Assembly (NCBI RefSeq): GCF_000226295.1
Contig: NC_016025.1
Span: 620,001-684,000, forward strand
Length of the DNA: 64,000 nt
Direction: 5' to 3'
Origin: Chloracidobacterium thermophilum B
GTDB lineage: Bacteria; Acidobacteriota; Blastocatellia; Chloracidobacteriales; Chloracidobacteriaceae
A program made the translations under genes and the position numbers. Numbering within the stretch: the stretch's first letter is position 1; every line of letters begins with the position of its first letter. The notes beneath the pieces are model-generated. The model was not told the DNA's origin. It saw only the letters and a program-made list of their open reading frames with translations, and made no database searches. Below are positions 19,870 through 27,974 of this stretch, piece after piece.

Positions 19870-20634
19870 ATGGCATTGCGTTCTGGTCTTGTGAAAGCCG
19901 TGGCGACGCTTTCCCTCTTTGCCGGGATGGGCATCAGTTCGTCTCTGGTGGCGACGGCGCAGGGGGCGCTTCAGGCGAACCCGGTGGTGTTGGTTGTCAC
20001 CCTGGGCGCGCTGGCGCTGGCTCCGTTTGCGCTCATCATGATGACCTCATTCGTCAAAATCTCGGTTGTCCTTTCCATCCTCAGAAACGCGCTGGGCACG
20101 CAGCAGGTGCCGCCCAACCAGGTTATCACCGGGATTTCGCTCATTCTGACGATATTCATCATGGCGCCTGTCGCTGAGAAAATGCTGGAGGAAGCCGGCC
20201 TGTCGGACGCCACCGCGCCGGTTTTCACGGAAATGCGGGCGGATACGCTGTTCAAGGCGCTGGACAAGGGCAAGGAGCCACTCCGTGCCTTTCTCGAACG
20301 CAATGCCCACGAAGCCGACCGCCGTCTGTTTCTGGGGCTGGCCCAGCGTCTGGCGCAGAAAAACGGCAAGGACCCGAATGCCATTACGGTACGGGATTTC
20401 CGCGTCGTCGTGCCGGCGTTTGTCACCAGCCAGTTGACCGAGGCGTTTCAGATTGGCTTCCTGCTGTTCATTCCCTTTCTCGTCATTGACATGCTCGTGT
20501 CGAACATCCTGCAGGCGATGGGGATGTTCATGCTGTCGCCGACAATGATTTCCCTCCCTTTCAAGCTGCTGCTCTTTGTGCTGGTCAAGGGCTGGGTGAC
20601 GCTCATCCAGAATCTCGTGCTCAGCTATGCCTGA
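19870..20634 (+). CDS. sctR: Type III export apparatus protein SctR/FliP
   Basis: A core inner-membrane export-gate protein (five copies in the R5S4T1 complex). The 254-residue product starts with a cleavable-looking signal (to about residue 32), a FliP-type trait. The conserved block that follows is closer to SctR: LAPFALIMMTSF, then VVLSILRNALGTQQVPPNQV. The second half has FVTSQLTEAFQIGFLLFIPFLVID in pieces, then ISLPFKLLLFV, standard for both. FliO-like upstream and FliQ/SctS downstream form a compact operon. I keep the SctR symbol as provisional, because flagellar and non-flagellar features are mixed. Confidence 0.9.
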   Translation: MALRSGLVKAVATLSLFAGMGISSSLVATAQGALQANPVVLVVTLGALALAPFALIMMTSFVKISVVLSILRNALGTQQVPPNQVITGISLILTIFIMAPVAEKMLEEAGLSDATAPVFTEMRADTLFKALDKGKEPLRAFLERNAHEADRRLFLGLAQRLAQKNGKDPNAITVRDFRVVVPAFVTSQLTEAFQIGFLLFIPFLVIDMLVSNILQAMGMFMLSPTMISLPFKLLLFVLVKGWVTLIQNLVLSYA

Positions 20635-20658
20635 CGGCTTCATTCAACAGGGGTGCCC

Positions 20659-20928
20659 ATGCAGACATTTTTGACGCTGGCCAACCAAACCCTCTGGCTG
20701 ATTCTCATTTTGTCCCTGCCGGCGCTGGTGGTGAGTCTTGTCGTGGGGCTGGTCATCAGCCTGCTGCAAGCCCTGACGCAAATTCAGGAGCAGACGCTGA
20801 CGTTCGTGCCCAAGATGATTGCTACCGTACTGACGCTGATTTTCTTTGGAAGCTGGACGTTTACCCAACTCATCACCTTTACGCAGCAGGTGATGTCCTA
20901 CATTCCGAAGGTCAGTGCACTGCCGTAG
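20659..20928 (+). CDS. sctS: Type III export apparatus protein SctS/FliQ
   Basis: An 89-residue two-helix export-gate subunit, the exact usual length. The inter-helix motif LLQALTQIQEQTL followed by FVPKMIATV is diagnostic for FliQ/SctS. The N-terminal ALW-type segment (NQTLWLILILSLPALVV) resembles SctS, while the FFGSWTF end of helix 2 resembles Gram-positive-type FliQ. AGGGG five bases upstream fixes ATG-20659 rather than the GTG two codons earlier. It is the last gene of the sctQ operon. The next member of the complex, SctT/FliR, is encoded at 32197. Confidence 0.92.
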   Translation: MQTFLTLANQTLWLILILSLPALVVSLVVGLVISLLQALTQIQEQTLTFVPKMIATVLTLIFFGSWTFTQLITFTQQVMSYIPKVSALP

Positions 20929-21005
20929 TACGAACACCTCATCCGCCTGTGGAGCCGTCATGGCGCTGGCGCGGGCAGGGTTGGAAAAGGCAGGGAGCCG
21001 GCAGC

Positions 21006-21638
21006 ATGCGGTACGCCCCTGAAAGGCATCACCGCCGTTCAATCCGCCTGAAGGACTGCGATTACACCCGGATGGGGGCGTATTTTGTCACCCTCTGCAC
21101 GCAGGGGCGGGTGTGTCTGTTTGGGGAGATCGTGGCGGGTGAAATGCGGTTGAATGAATACGGGGAAATTGTGCAGAAGGAATGGTTTCGTTCGGCGGAA
21201 ATCCGTCGGGAAATCGTGTTGTTTTCGGATGAATTCGTGGTGATGCCCAACCACATTCACGGCATTGTGCGGATTGTGGAATCCCCCAACGCCCACGTAG
21301 GGGCAACCGGCCCCACGGCAGGGGCAACCGATGCCACGGTAGGGGCGACCGACGCCACGGTAGGGGCGACCGGCCGGTCGCCCCTACTACAAGGCCCCGC
21401 CAAACGTTCATTGGCATCGTTCGTTGCCGGGTTCAAATCGGCCGTCACCAAACGCATCAACGAACACCGTGGCACGGCCGGCGCCATCATCTGGCAACGC
21501 AATTATTACGAACACATCATCCGCCACGCGGAATCCCTCAACCGCATCCGCGCCTACATCCTGGACAACCCCCTTCAATGGCATCTGGACCACGAACGCG
21601 CGCCGGCAACCGACGCTCCCCCGTGGGCGGACGAATGA
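21006..21638 (+). CDS. REP-associated tyrosine transposase (RAYT, Y1/HUH family)
   Basis: A 210-residue single-strand DNA transposase relative of IS200. The HUH motif is in VMPNHIHGIVR. The catalytic tyrosine is probably within the WQRNYYEHIIR segment, and LNRIRAYILDNP is a RAYT signature. The N-terminal HHRRSIRLKDYDY-like start (HHRRSIRLKDCDY) is also typical. RAYTs mobilise short REP-type palindromes rather than themselves. Between the HUH and Tyr parts, residues about 97-125 are an unusual insertion of seven-residue Val-Gly-Ala-Thr repeats. These are translated from 21-base DNA repeats that end in a perfect palindrome (separate entry). The start is uncertain: a GTG at 20949 is also in frame. 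Confidence 0.9.
   Translation: MRYAPERHHRRSIRLKDCDYTRMGAYFVTLCTQGRVCLFGEIVAGEMRLNEYGEIVQKEWFRSAEIRREIVLFSDEFVVMPNHIHGIVRIVESPNAHVGATGPTAGATDATVGATDATVGATGRSPLLQGPAKRSLASFVAGFKSAVTKRINEHRGTAGAIIWQRNYYEHIIRHAESLNRIRAYILDNPLQWHLDHERAPATDAPPWADE
21297..21387. repeat. 21-bp tandem repeats ending in a 28-bp perfect palindrome, inside the RAYT gene
   Basis: Three 21-base units begin at 21297, 21318 and 21339 (cores GTAGGGGCAACC, GCAGGGGCAACC, GTAGGGGCGACC). A fourth start at 21360 completes a perfect 28-base palindrome, GTAGGGGCGACCGG and its reverse complement, to 21387. GTAGGGGC...GCCCCTAC palindromes are typical REP-like elements, so the transposase gene seems to carry its own substrate-like repeat, in frame. 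Confidence 0.85.
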
Positions 21639-21648
21639 GCGGTGTGGC

Positions 21649-21676
21649 TTGGCGTACAGGCCGGACGTGGTATGGT
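21649..21676 (+). promoter_or_regulatory. Possible sigma-70 type promoter for the 21741 gene
   Basis: TTGGCG at 21649-21654 and TATGGT at 21671-21676 are 16 bases apart, just after the RAYT stop and 65 bases before the next start codon. The -35 and -10 boxes each have four of six consensus bases. Confidence 0.4.
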
Positions 21677-21740
21677 TTGAGCGTCCCCAGGAAATGAATG
21701 CACGTCGGTGTCACGCGCAACCGAAGTCTGGAGAACTCAC

Positions 21741-21935
21741 ATGTACTGGCTCATCAGCTTCCTGCTGCTGCTGTATCTCGCCGTTGGGATTTACACCTTC
21801 ATCCAGGCGCTCAAGATGCCGGGCAACCTGGTCGCCGCAGCCCTGGCCGGTGCGTTCTGGCCGCTGTTCTGGCTGGTCGGGAAGCAGGAAAGAGAGCGAC
21901 GACTGGGCGGCAGGCGGGGCGGCTATCTGCCCTGA
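21741..21935 (+). CDS. Small two-helix membrane protein, unknown
   Basis: A 64-residue product with two hydrophobic segments (MYWLISFLLLLYLAVGIY and VAAALAGAFWPLFWLVG) and a basic C-terminus (ERERRLGGRRGG). It could be a small inner-membrane or phage-shock-like protein, but I recognise no family. GGAGA nine bases upstream and a possible promoter further up support it as a real gene. A reading start at 21708 is also open. Confidence 0.6.
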   Translation: MYWLISFLLLLYLAVGIYTFIQALKMPGNLVAAALAGAFWPLFWLVGKQERERRLGGRRGGYLP

Positions 21936-21980
21936 GCCAGTGGGTTATTCCACAGCCGTGGCGCGGTGTCACAGCAGGAC

Positions 21981-22004
21981 CGGTCTGACTGCTTTGCCAG
22001 ACCG
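21981..22004. terminator. Hairpin after the 21741 gene
   Basis: CGGTCTG at 21981-21987 pairs with CAGACCG at 21998-22004, followed by TTGTTT. It is a plausible factor-independent terminator with a short T-rich tail. Confidence 0.45.
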
Positions 22005-22110
22005 TTGTTTACCACAACCGGCCATGCCAATGAAGGTTTCGCCCAACACCCATCATCGTGTATGCTCCTGACAGGCATTCACCTCCCTCGCGTTTACGGA
22101 GAAGTCTCAC

Positions 22111-22398
22111 ATGAGTTCGACTGAAGGCAATTTCTCAAATCTTCCCCTGTCGGAAAAAGTCTTCCATCTGCACCAGGTTGGCGTCGAAACCACGCTTTCG
22201 GTGCTGAAGTTCATCCCAAGCCTCCCGTTCAAAGGGCTTGATGCCATTGGCGAACTGACGGCGCTGCCCGTCTCTGCCATGCGCGGCATCATGGCGGGTT
22301 TGTCTGGGACGCCAGCCACGACGGATACCGCTGCACCAGCCGCCAAGAGCGCGGCCAGCGAGGAGCCAAAGCGCATCGTCCTCACTTCAAAATCTTAG
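22111..22398 (+). CDS. Small protein, unknown
   Basis: A 95-residue soluble-looking protein with no recognised domain. The middle (VLKFIPSLPFKGLDAIGELTALP in part) is amphipathic. The C-terminal 30 residues are Ala/Thr/Ser-rich and end with a basic tail. GGAGAAG upstream of the ATG is a good ribosome-binding site. The leader GGAGAA..TCACATG resembles that of the preceding small gene. A T-tract hairpin follows within 100 bases, so it looks like an independent unit. Confidence 0.6.
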   Translation: MSSTEGNFSNLPLSEKVFHLHQVGVETTLSVLKFIPSLPFKGLDAIGELTALPVSAMRGIMAGLSGTPATTDTAAPAAKSAASEEPKRIVLTSKS

Positions 22399-22480
22399 CG
22401 AAGGCTTGGGAGTGTTCCCCAGGTCGATTGCTGCACCCCAGCGTAACGGAAGGGACAGGCTGCCCCCAATCCCACACGTT

Positions 22481-22502
22481 GCCGGGGTTCGGCCGGTTTT
22501 TT
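22481..22502 (+). terminator. Likely terminator after the 22111 gene
   Basis: A short GC stem (GCCG/CGGC or CCGG/CCGG, loop about GGTTC) is followed immediately by six T residues at 22497-22502. The stem is short, so strength is uncertain. Confidence 0.5.
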
Positions 22503-22529
22503 CTCTCAAAGCTGTGTCGGGAGCGTTCG

Positions 22530-22559
22530 TTGACACAGTCGGCTGAAATTCAGTAAAGA
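22530..22559 (+). promoter_or_regulatory. Sigma-70 type promoter of the iron-sulfur carrier gene
   Basis: TTGACA (perfect -35) at 22530-22535 and TAAAGA at 22554-22559 are 18 bases apart. The start codons at 22589 or 22604 are 30-45 bases further on. Confidence 0.55.
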
Positions 22560-22603
22560 CCAATCAGGTCACCGAATCTCTATTTTGGATGAGGCGTGCG
22601 GTC

Positions 22604-22939
22604 ATGATTTTTTTGACAGCCAAGGCAGTTGAAGAAGTAAAGAAGTTTATGGCATCCGAAAACATTGGGGCAGAAGGCGGATTGCGGGTCCGCGTCATGC
22701 CTGGCGGGTGCTCAGGCTTTCAGTACGGACTCGACGTGGAAGATGCCCCACGTGAGGATGATGAAATCATCGTCCACGAAAGCAACGGCGGCATCCGCCT
22801 GTTCGTGGACCCCTTCAGCGGGCAGTACCTGGAAGGCGTGGAAATTGACTATGTGTCGAGCGTGATGGGTTCAGGCTTTACGTTCAAGAACCCCTCGGCA
22901 ACCGGCTCGTGTGGCTGTGGTTCTTCGTTCACGGTATAG
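22604..22939 (+). CDS. Iron-sulfur cluster carrier/insertion protein, IscA/ErpA (HesB) family
   Basis: A-type carrier of 111 residues that receives Fe-S clusters from a scaffold and delivers them to apo-enzymes. The three conserved cysteines are present: one in PGGCSGF and two in SCGCGSSF near the C-terminus. DYVSSVMGSGFTFKNP is the family signature. It is not in an isc or suf operon here. It has its own promoter-like sequence and a terminator hairpin after it. That solitary setting favours ErpA, but the A-type subfamilies cannot be separated reliably by eye. An ATG five codons upstream (22589) is the alternative start. Confidence 0.95.
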   Translation: MIFLTAKAVEEVKKFMASENIGAEGGLRVRVMPGGCSGFQYGLDVEDAPREDDEIIVHESNGGIRLFVDPFSGQYLEGVEIDYVSSVMGSGFTFKNPSATGSCGCGSSFTV

Positions 22940-23000
22940 CGCTGAACCGGCTTCCACAACTGCGACAAAAAACATCAACCCAACATCAGGCTCAAGTGCA

Positions 23001-23033
23001 AAAGCGCCAGGGAAGTTACCTTGGCGCTTTTTC
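23001..23033 (+). terminator. Rho-independent terminator after the Fe-S carrier gene
   Basis: AAAGCGCCA at 23001-23009 pairs perfectly with TGGCGCTTT at 23022-23030 and runs into a T-tract. The A/T flanks make it usable from both strands, which suits the convergent TerB-like gene. Confidence 0.85.
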
Positions 23034-23060
23034 TGCTGCGGGCAATCTGTCCAAGAGGTT

Positions 23061-23555
23061 TCAAAGCTTGGCGATAATTTCCCGACCGCGCTGTTCAATG
23101 GCTATGCTGTCGAGCGTCCACTGGATAAAATCGCGCGCTGCGTCGGTGTTCAGGCCAAACAATCCGGCAATTTCAACGAGCTTCAAACGCTCCTCGTCCG
23201 CCAGGTGACCATCTGCGACGGCCACTTCAACGCAGGTCTGATACAACGCCCGGCGCAGGAGCGGGTTGGTAACAGGCTTGATGACTTTTTCAATCGGCGA
23301 TGGACCCGCAAGCTCGGCTTCGACAGCCGCTTTGACATCGTCATCGAGAATGGAAAGACCAGTCTGGTGAATGAGTCCGTAGAGCATCACGCGCTCTTCC
23401 TCGGCTACTTTGCCATCGGCGGCTATGATGTTGGCCACACCGCGCACGAAGGCCAGCAACTCTTCCCGTGGAAAACCAGCAAAGGGTTGGTCATCTTTCG
23501 GGACTTCATTTGGGTCCTCCGTTGAAGGTACGTCAGGGGTCGTGTTGTCTTCCAT
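23061..23555 (-). CDS. TerB-like (tellurite-resistance/DjlA N-terminal) domain protein
   Basis: A 164-residue acidic protein. Two helical repeats resemble the TerB fold, each with an Asp-Gly turn: NIIAADGKVAEEERVML and EVAVADGHLADEERLKL. These acidic loops bind metal ions in TerB. The role here is unknown; similar single-domain proteins accompany kinases and stress systems. It is cytoplasmic, with no signal peptide. The upstream gene on the same strand is the Ser/Thr kinase. It is convergent with the Fe-S carrier gene. Confidence 0.75.
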   Translation of the reverse strand: MEDNTTPDVPSTEDPNEVPKDDQPFAGFPREELLAFVRGVANIIAADGKVAEEERVMLYGLIHQTGLSILDDDVKAAVEAELAGPSPIEKVIKPVTNPLLRRALYQTCVEVAVADGHLADEERLKLVEIAGLFGLNTDAARDFIQWTLDSIAIEQRGREIIAKL

Positions 23556-23715
23556 AATCGGAAGCCCCTCCAGGCATTCAAGAGATTCGGCTCACCGAGC
23601 ACCAGGGTCAAAGCCCACGGGAAAATACTTGACCCACAACACCCGAAACAAGGCATTTTCGTCCGGCGTGAGAGGGTAAGCCCATTACAACCAGACCTGG
23701 CACCAGACATTGGTG

Positions 23716-25566
23716 TTATAACCCTGTGCAGTCGCGAAACCGGCTCTCCGCCCGGCGGGTATCGCGCCAGGCACCTTCCAGCAGCGAGCGGTCACGTCCA
23801 AGTTCCCGCCGTTCTGATTCGGCAAGCCGGTCAGGAGGCTGGGACATATCGAAATCCCTTCGCGCAAAGGCATTTCCCAGGTTGCGGACCGAAACACCGT
23901 AGTTGTGCAGGGCATCCCGAAGCTGCTGGTAGCGCTCTCCCAAAGTGCGGTACTCTGCTGCGCATGTGTCTGGCGTCGTGGCGCGCGACCACTTTTCAGC
24001 GGCCTGCGCCACCTGGCTTTCAGCCATCTCAACCCGCTGGCGATGTGAGTCAATGGCTGCCGGATGCAAGGTGGTCGCCTGCTGCAGTTCACGCAGCAGT
24101 GGGTCTTCCTGCCCATCCAGCGCAAGTGGTTCAACTGCCTGGTAAACCTGTTGTGAGACCTGGTCAAAGCGGGTGCGCAGCGCATCAGACACTGACGCCG
24201 ATACCGGAGAGGGGGCTTTGTCCGTTACAGAGGGAGAGGAGCCTCCATCAGTTGCACTGGAAGTTTCAACCCCTGAACCGGCCGCACGACCCTTCATGAG
24301 ATACACCCCTATCCCCAGCAACAGCCCAACAACCAGCAAAGCTGCTACCGCTACAGCCCACACGGGAATCCCCAACCGTGAAGGCGAGGGGGCGGCATCG
24401 GGTGTGGCATATCCAGTCGGGGGAGGTAGAGCGTCCCGGTGGGCCGTCTGGCTCAGGGTGAGCGTCCTGGAGACCAGCGATGGCTGGTCTGGGCTGCCAG
24501 CCGCAGGAAGCGTTGGAGACAGCCCGGAGGGACGTGTCGGCGACACCCGTGAAGTCGTGATATTGCCCGTTGCTTCAGCGATGCCGGGCGGCGTTGTGGA
24601 TGGCGGAGTGGGCAGGGGCGTATCGAGCACCGCCGCGATGAGGTCGGTCCCGCTGCCGAGCAACGGTGCGCTCGTCTCTCCAATCAGAGTGCCCTGCCGT
24701 GCCGCCCGGAAGCCAGCCAGAAAATCCAAAGCCGTTGCGGGACGCCCGTCCGGCTTTTTGGCCAATGCCCCAATGACAAAGGCCTCCAGCGACTCCGGCA
24801 GCTCCGGCGCGTGCGTCCGCAGCGGCGGCGGCGGCGCTGTCAGATGCATGGAAACAATTTCACCAATTGTCTTGCCCTGAAACGGCAGTACCCCGGTCAG
24901 CATGCGATACAGAATCACGGCCAGACTGTAGAGGTCAGCGCGGGGATCAATGTCGCCGCCGTGAATAAACTGTTCCGGGGAGGCATAGAGCGGCGTTCCG
25001 ATGGCCTGGCTGACCTTGCCGACGCCCTCATCCAGCGATTTGGCAATCCCAAAGTCGAGAATTTTGACCTGCTCGGTCGGCTGGCCCGCTCCGACGAGGG
25101 CAATGTTGGCCGGTTTGAGATCGCGGTGCACCAAACCCGACCGGTGGGCATAGTGGAGGGCATCGCAGATTTGACTCAGGATGCGCTCAATCCGGTCAAG
25201 CGGAAACTTCCTGCTCCGCTGGAGTTCATCTTCAAGCGTTGGCGACTCCAGCAACTCCATCGCCATGAAGGGTGTGCCATCCGGCAGGGTGTCGGCATCG
25301 GTGACGGAGATGATGTTGGGATGAGACAGTCCGCCGGAAATTCTGGCTTCCCGGTGAAAAGCCTCCGCAATGGTCGTATCCGCCGCAGCAACGTCAGGCT
25401 TGAGCACCTTGAGCGCCAGGCTGCGGTTGATTCCCAAGTGCTGGGCCAGATAGACAATGCCCATACCCCCAATGCCCAGCACCGCATCCAACCGATACTT
25501 GCCGTTGATGACGGTGCCCACCAGGTGATAGGGGTCAGACAGGTTTTGACGGCGTGGGTTGGACAT
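23716..25566 (-). CDS. Membrane-anchored Ser/Thr protein kinase (PknB-like)
   Basis: A Hanks-type kinase of 616 residues. The kinase domain spans about 24-286: glycine loop GIGGMG, Lys53 in ALKVL, catalytic loop HRDLKPAN at 147-154, DFG at 171-173 and ASPEQF. A Pro/Ser/Thr-rich linker follows, then one membrane helix at about 398-424, and a roughly 190-residue extracytoplasmic helical region without PASTA repeats. That region carries scattered cysteines (TCAAEY, DCTGL) and may sense an envelope signal. GAGGG five bases upstream sets the start at 25566 rather than 25587. It leads the signalling block with the TerB-like gene downstream. Confidence 0.95.
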   Translation of the reverse strand: MSNPRRQNLSDPYHLVGTVINGKYRLDAVLGIGGMGIVYLAQHLGINRSLALKVLKPDVAAADTTIAEAFHREARISGGLSHPNIISVTDADTLPDGTPFMAMELLESPTLEDELQRSRKFPLDRIERILSQICDALHYAHRSGLVHRDLKPANIALVGAGQPTEQVKILDFGIAKSLDEGVGKVSQAIGTPLYASPEQFIHGGDIDPRADLYSLAVILYRMLTGVLPFQGKTIGEIVSMHLTAPPPPLRTHAPELPESLEAFVIGALAKKPDGRPATALDFLAGFRAARQGTLIGETSAPLLGSGTDLIAAVLDTPLPTPPSTTPPGIAEATGNITTSRVSPTRPSGLSPTLPAAGSPDQPSLVSRTLTLSQTAHRDALPPPTGYATPDAAPSPSRLGIPVWAVAVAALLVVGLLLGIGVYLMKGRAAGSGVETSSATDGGSSPSVTDKAPSPVSASVSDALRTRFDQVSQQVYQAVEPLALDGQEDPLLRELQQATTLHPAAIDSHRQRVEMAESQVAQAAEKWSRATTPDTCAAEYRTLGERYQQLRDALHNYGVSVRNLGNAFARRDFDMSQPPDRLAESERRELGRDRSLLEGAWRDTRRAESRFRDCTGL

Positions 25567-25628
25567 CTCAGCCCTCGGAATGACCATGGGCCGGCAGCAG
25601 GTTCACGCCCGGCGCGCCCCCCACCAGC

Positions 25629-27005
25629 TCATAGTGGGAATCGAAAAATCTTTGTCGCCCTGGTATCCGTGAACTGGATTTCCCGGATGCCACTACTGCG
25701 CAGCAGCGGTAGGTTGCCGCCTTCACTGATGGACAGGGCACGATACAACTGCCCGGCCGTCGGTTCGTCAATCGAGTCATGCATAATACGCAGAATATCC
25801 TGTGCGTCGCCAACCAGCTCAATCCGCGCGCCAGCGCGTCCGAACTGCTCATTCATAAGCCTGACCAACGAAGCCCGAACACGGTCGAGGGAGACCGTCC
25901 GTGGAATGTCACTGCGCCAGCGCGGCCCAAGCTCCCGGATGCGGGCATTGTCGCGTGCCGTCACCATCTCCATCTTGTATTTGTAGTCGTAGTCAATATC
26001 CACGTCAGCAATGCCCCGCGCCACAATCTGCAGGTTCAGCAGGGCACCATCCGGCAGGAAGGCATACACCAGCAACCGTCCCTCCCGGTCGCGGTGGCCA
26101 CGGGCGGCATTGACCGGATCATACTCAAAGCGCAGGCGCTTGCCCTGCACCAGTTTGACGGTTTCAAGCCGGGCCGCTTCACCAGCTTTGGCGGTGCTGT
26201 TCTGCACCCCGATGAGGGAAACCAGCCCTAACGTCGGCACATCGAGTACCGCACAGCTTTCAACCCGTATGTCACTGTAGGTCGCTTTAGGGTCAAGTTC
26301 CGGGGCCAGGGGCGCAGTTGGTACCCCGGACACCGACGGACCCAGGGCGCTGCCGCTTATCTCACGTCCCGTCGTGGCCATACCAGATGCTGCCTCAGAA
26401 TACCCACCATCAGCCGGAGCTTCCTCTTTCTCTGGAGGCATAAAGGCCGGTTCTTCATAGACACGCCCTTCGCGCTTGGCGATGGCTTCGGGTGATTCCG
26501 TAGCCTGCGCCCAGACGCCCAACCTGGCCTTCCGGGCCTGATATTCCGCAGCCAGCAGAATGTTTTTCGTCCGCACGTCAATAAAGTGCTGGCTGAAGTA
26601 ATAGGCATCGCCATCGCGCAGGATTTCGGCATTGAGCAGCTTCCGGCTTGGCAGCAGGTAGATGTAGGACAGTTGCCGCCCATACTTGTCCCGGTGTCCC
26701 AGATCGAGGTTCTGGTTTTCAAGCCAGACCTCAACACTCTTGCCCAGAACGAGCTGCCGAACTCGTTCCCGCGCCTGTTCGGCCGCCGGCCCTGAAGGAG
26801 GGGCGAGGATGCCAATCAGGCGTACAATCGTCCCATCTTGCAGCACAACGGTATCACCGGTCAGAACCTGCTTGATGGTTGTAATCTTCGTTGAGGTTCC
26901 CGTTGCCACCTGAGCCGCTACCGGCAGAGACAGCCACCCGGCGATCAACAGCCCCAGCGACGCAGCGACGCAGGGAAACCTGCCTGAAATCCAACGCTTC
27001 ACCAT
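25629..27005 (-). CDS. Exported protein with two staphylococcal-nuclease-like domains
   Basis: A 458-residue protein with a signal peptide (to about residue 31, VAAQ). It has two SNase (TNase) folds. The first, about 42-160, has GDTVVLQDGTIVRLIGI and HRDKYGRQLSYIY. The second, about 240-345, has GHRDREGRLLVYAFL. The Asp and Glu that normally follow the RLIGID motif are replaced (RLIGILAPPS). The second domain shows only the Arg-containing strand. So the usual Ca-dependent nuclease chemistry may be lost. The C-terminus (about 370-458) has an unassigned alpha/beta part. It is adjacent to the kinase gene on the same strand, about 60 bases upstream of it. Confidence 0.8.
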   Translation of the reverse strand: MVKRWISGRFPCVAASLGLLIAGWLSLPVAAQVATGTSTKITTIKQVLTGDTVVLQDGTIVRLIGILAPPSGPAAEQARERVRQLVLGKSVEVWLENQNLDLGHRDKYGRQLSYIYLLPSRKLLNAEILRDGDAYYFSQHFIDVRTKNILLAAEYQARKARLGVWAQATESPEAIAKREGRVYEEPAFMPPEKEEAPADGGYSEAASGMATTGREISGSALGPSVSGVPTAPLAPELDPKATYSDIRVESCAVLDVPTLGLVSLIGVQNSTAKAGEAARLETVKLVQGKRLRFEYDPVNAARGHRDREGRLLVYAFLPDGALLNLQIVARGIADVDIDYDYKYKMEMVTARDNARIRELGPRWRSDIPRTVSLDRVRASLVRLMNEQFGRAGARIELVGDAQDILRIMHDSIDEPTAGQLYRALSISEGGNLPLLRSSGIREIQFTDTRATKIFRFPL

Positions 27006-27095
27006 GGATGCAAACCTCACTTGGGCAGAACACTGCCACGGTTGGTTGGCGTCACGGCCTGTCACCGGGAGTAAGGGAGACAGCCGCCGGCGCCG

Positions 27096-27917
27096 TCACT
27101 TCGGACCATAGGCATGAAAGAGGCGTGGCACATAGAGGTCCAGCATGCGCCGCCACCACGGCCAGTCATGATTGACATCATAGCCCCACAGATCGAGCGA
27201 GTGCGGAATCCCACGGCTGTACAGCACCCGTGACAGGTCACGCGACCGCTCCGGTGCCTCATAAGCCCCCTGCCCTGAAATGATGTGAATATCCGTATGG
27301 TACCGCAACAACGGCAGGAAGTAGTCGTCGTTCAGATTCTGCAGGTACTCAATGGGGTTGTTGAAGTACACATCATCGTTGTGAAACCCATCACACCACG
27401 GGCGGATGTCATACGAACCGGACATCGCGATCAGGGTGTCAAAAAGGTCTGGATTTCGGAACACGGAGTTAGCCGCGTGGTAGGCACCAAAACTGGCTCC
27501 AGTCGCAGCAATCTTGATAGGCGAGCCACCACAGTCGCTGCGGATAAATGGGCATACTTCACGAGCAACATAGTAACTGTAGGCCGTTTGGCGCGCTGCC
27601 CGCTGGGCTGGATGCAGGTGCTCGTTCATCCAGCTTTCACGGTTGATACTGTTGATGGAGTAGATTTTGACAATCCCGGCATCAATGTAGGGACGCAGTA
27701 CATCAATCACCAGAAAACGCTCGTATTCCTCAAAGTCGGCCGCCGCCGTGGGGAACATCAACAACGGCTTGCCATAGTGGCCATACACGGCAATCGGCAT
27801 TTCCTTGCCAAGGTGTGGACTAAACCAACGGTGGACTTGTTTACGCACAGATGTATGAGTCTCCAGGGGAAAGATGAATGGGACGGGATGAAGCGGATTT
27901 GGGCGCGACGATACCAT
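27096..27917 (-). CDS. Putative esterase (alpha/beta hydrolase, esterase D-like family)
   Basis: A 273-residue cytoplasmic hydrolase of the 'putative esterase' family. The nucleophile elbow is GASFGAYHA. The acid residue is probably in the HIISGQGAYE region, and the catalytic His is in VNHDWPWW near the C-terminus. EMPIAVYGHYGKPLLMFP is the usual N-terminal strand pattern. The substrate is unknown. No signal peptide is visible. The next minus-strand genes on either side are the SNase-like and TPR-REC-DUF4388 proteins. Confidence 0.88.
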   Translation of the reverse strand: MVSSRPNPLHPVPFIFPLETHTSVRKQVHRWFSPHLGKEMPIAVYGHYGKPLLMFPTAAADFEEYERFLVIDVLRPYIDAGIVKIYSINSINRESWMNEHLHPAQRAARQTAYSYYVAREVCPFIRSDCGGSPIKIAATGASFGAYHAANSVFRNPDLFDTLIAMSGSYDIRPWCDGFHNDDVYFNNPIEYLQNLNDDYFLPLLRYHTDIHIISGQGAYEAPERSRDLSRVLYSRGIPHSLDLWGYDVNHDWPWWRRMLDLYVPRLFHAYGPK

Positions 27918-27974
27918 GAAGCCACACCGATGTGCAGGCTGTTTTGAACCCGGTTGTGAGCCGCGCTGGTGTGA

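Noticed and set aside
21297-21387. CRISPR-like array
   Set aside because: 21-bp contiguous units without spacers, inside a transposase gene; it is a tandem repeat plus palindrome.
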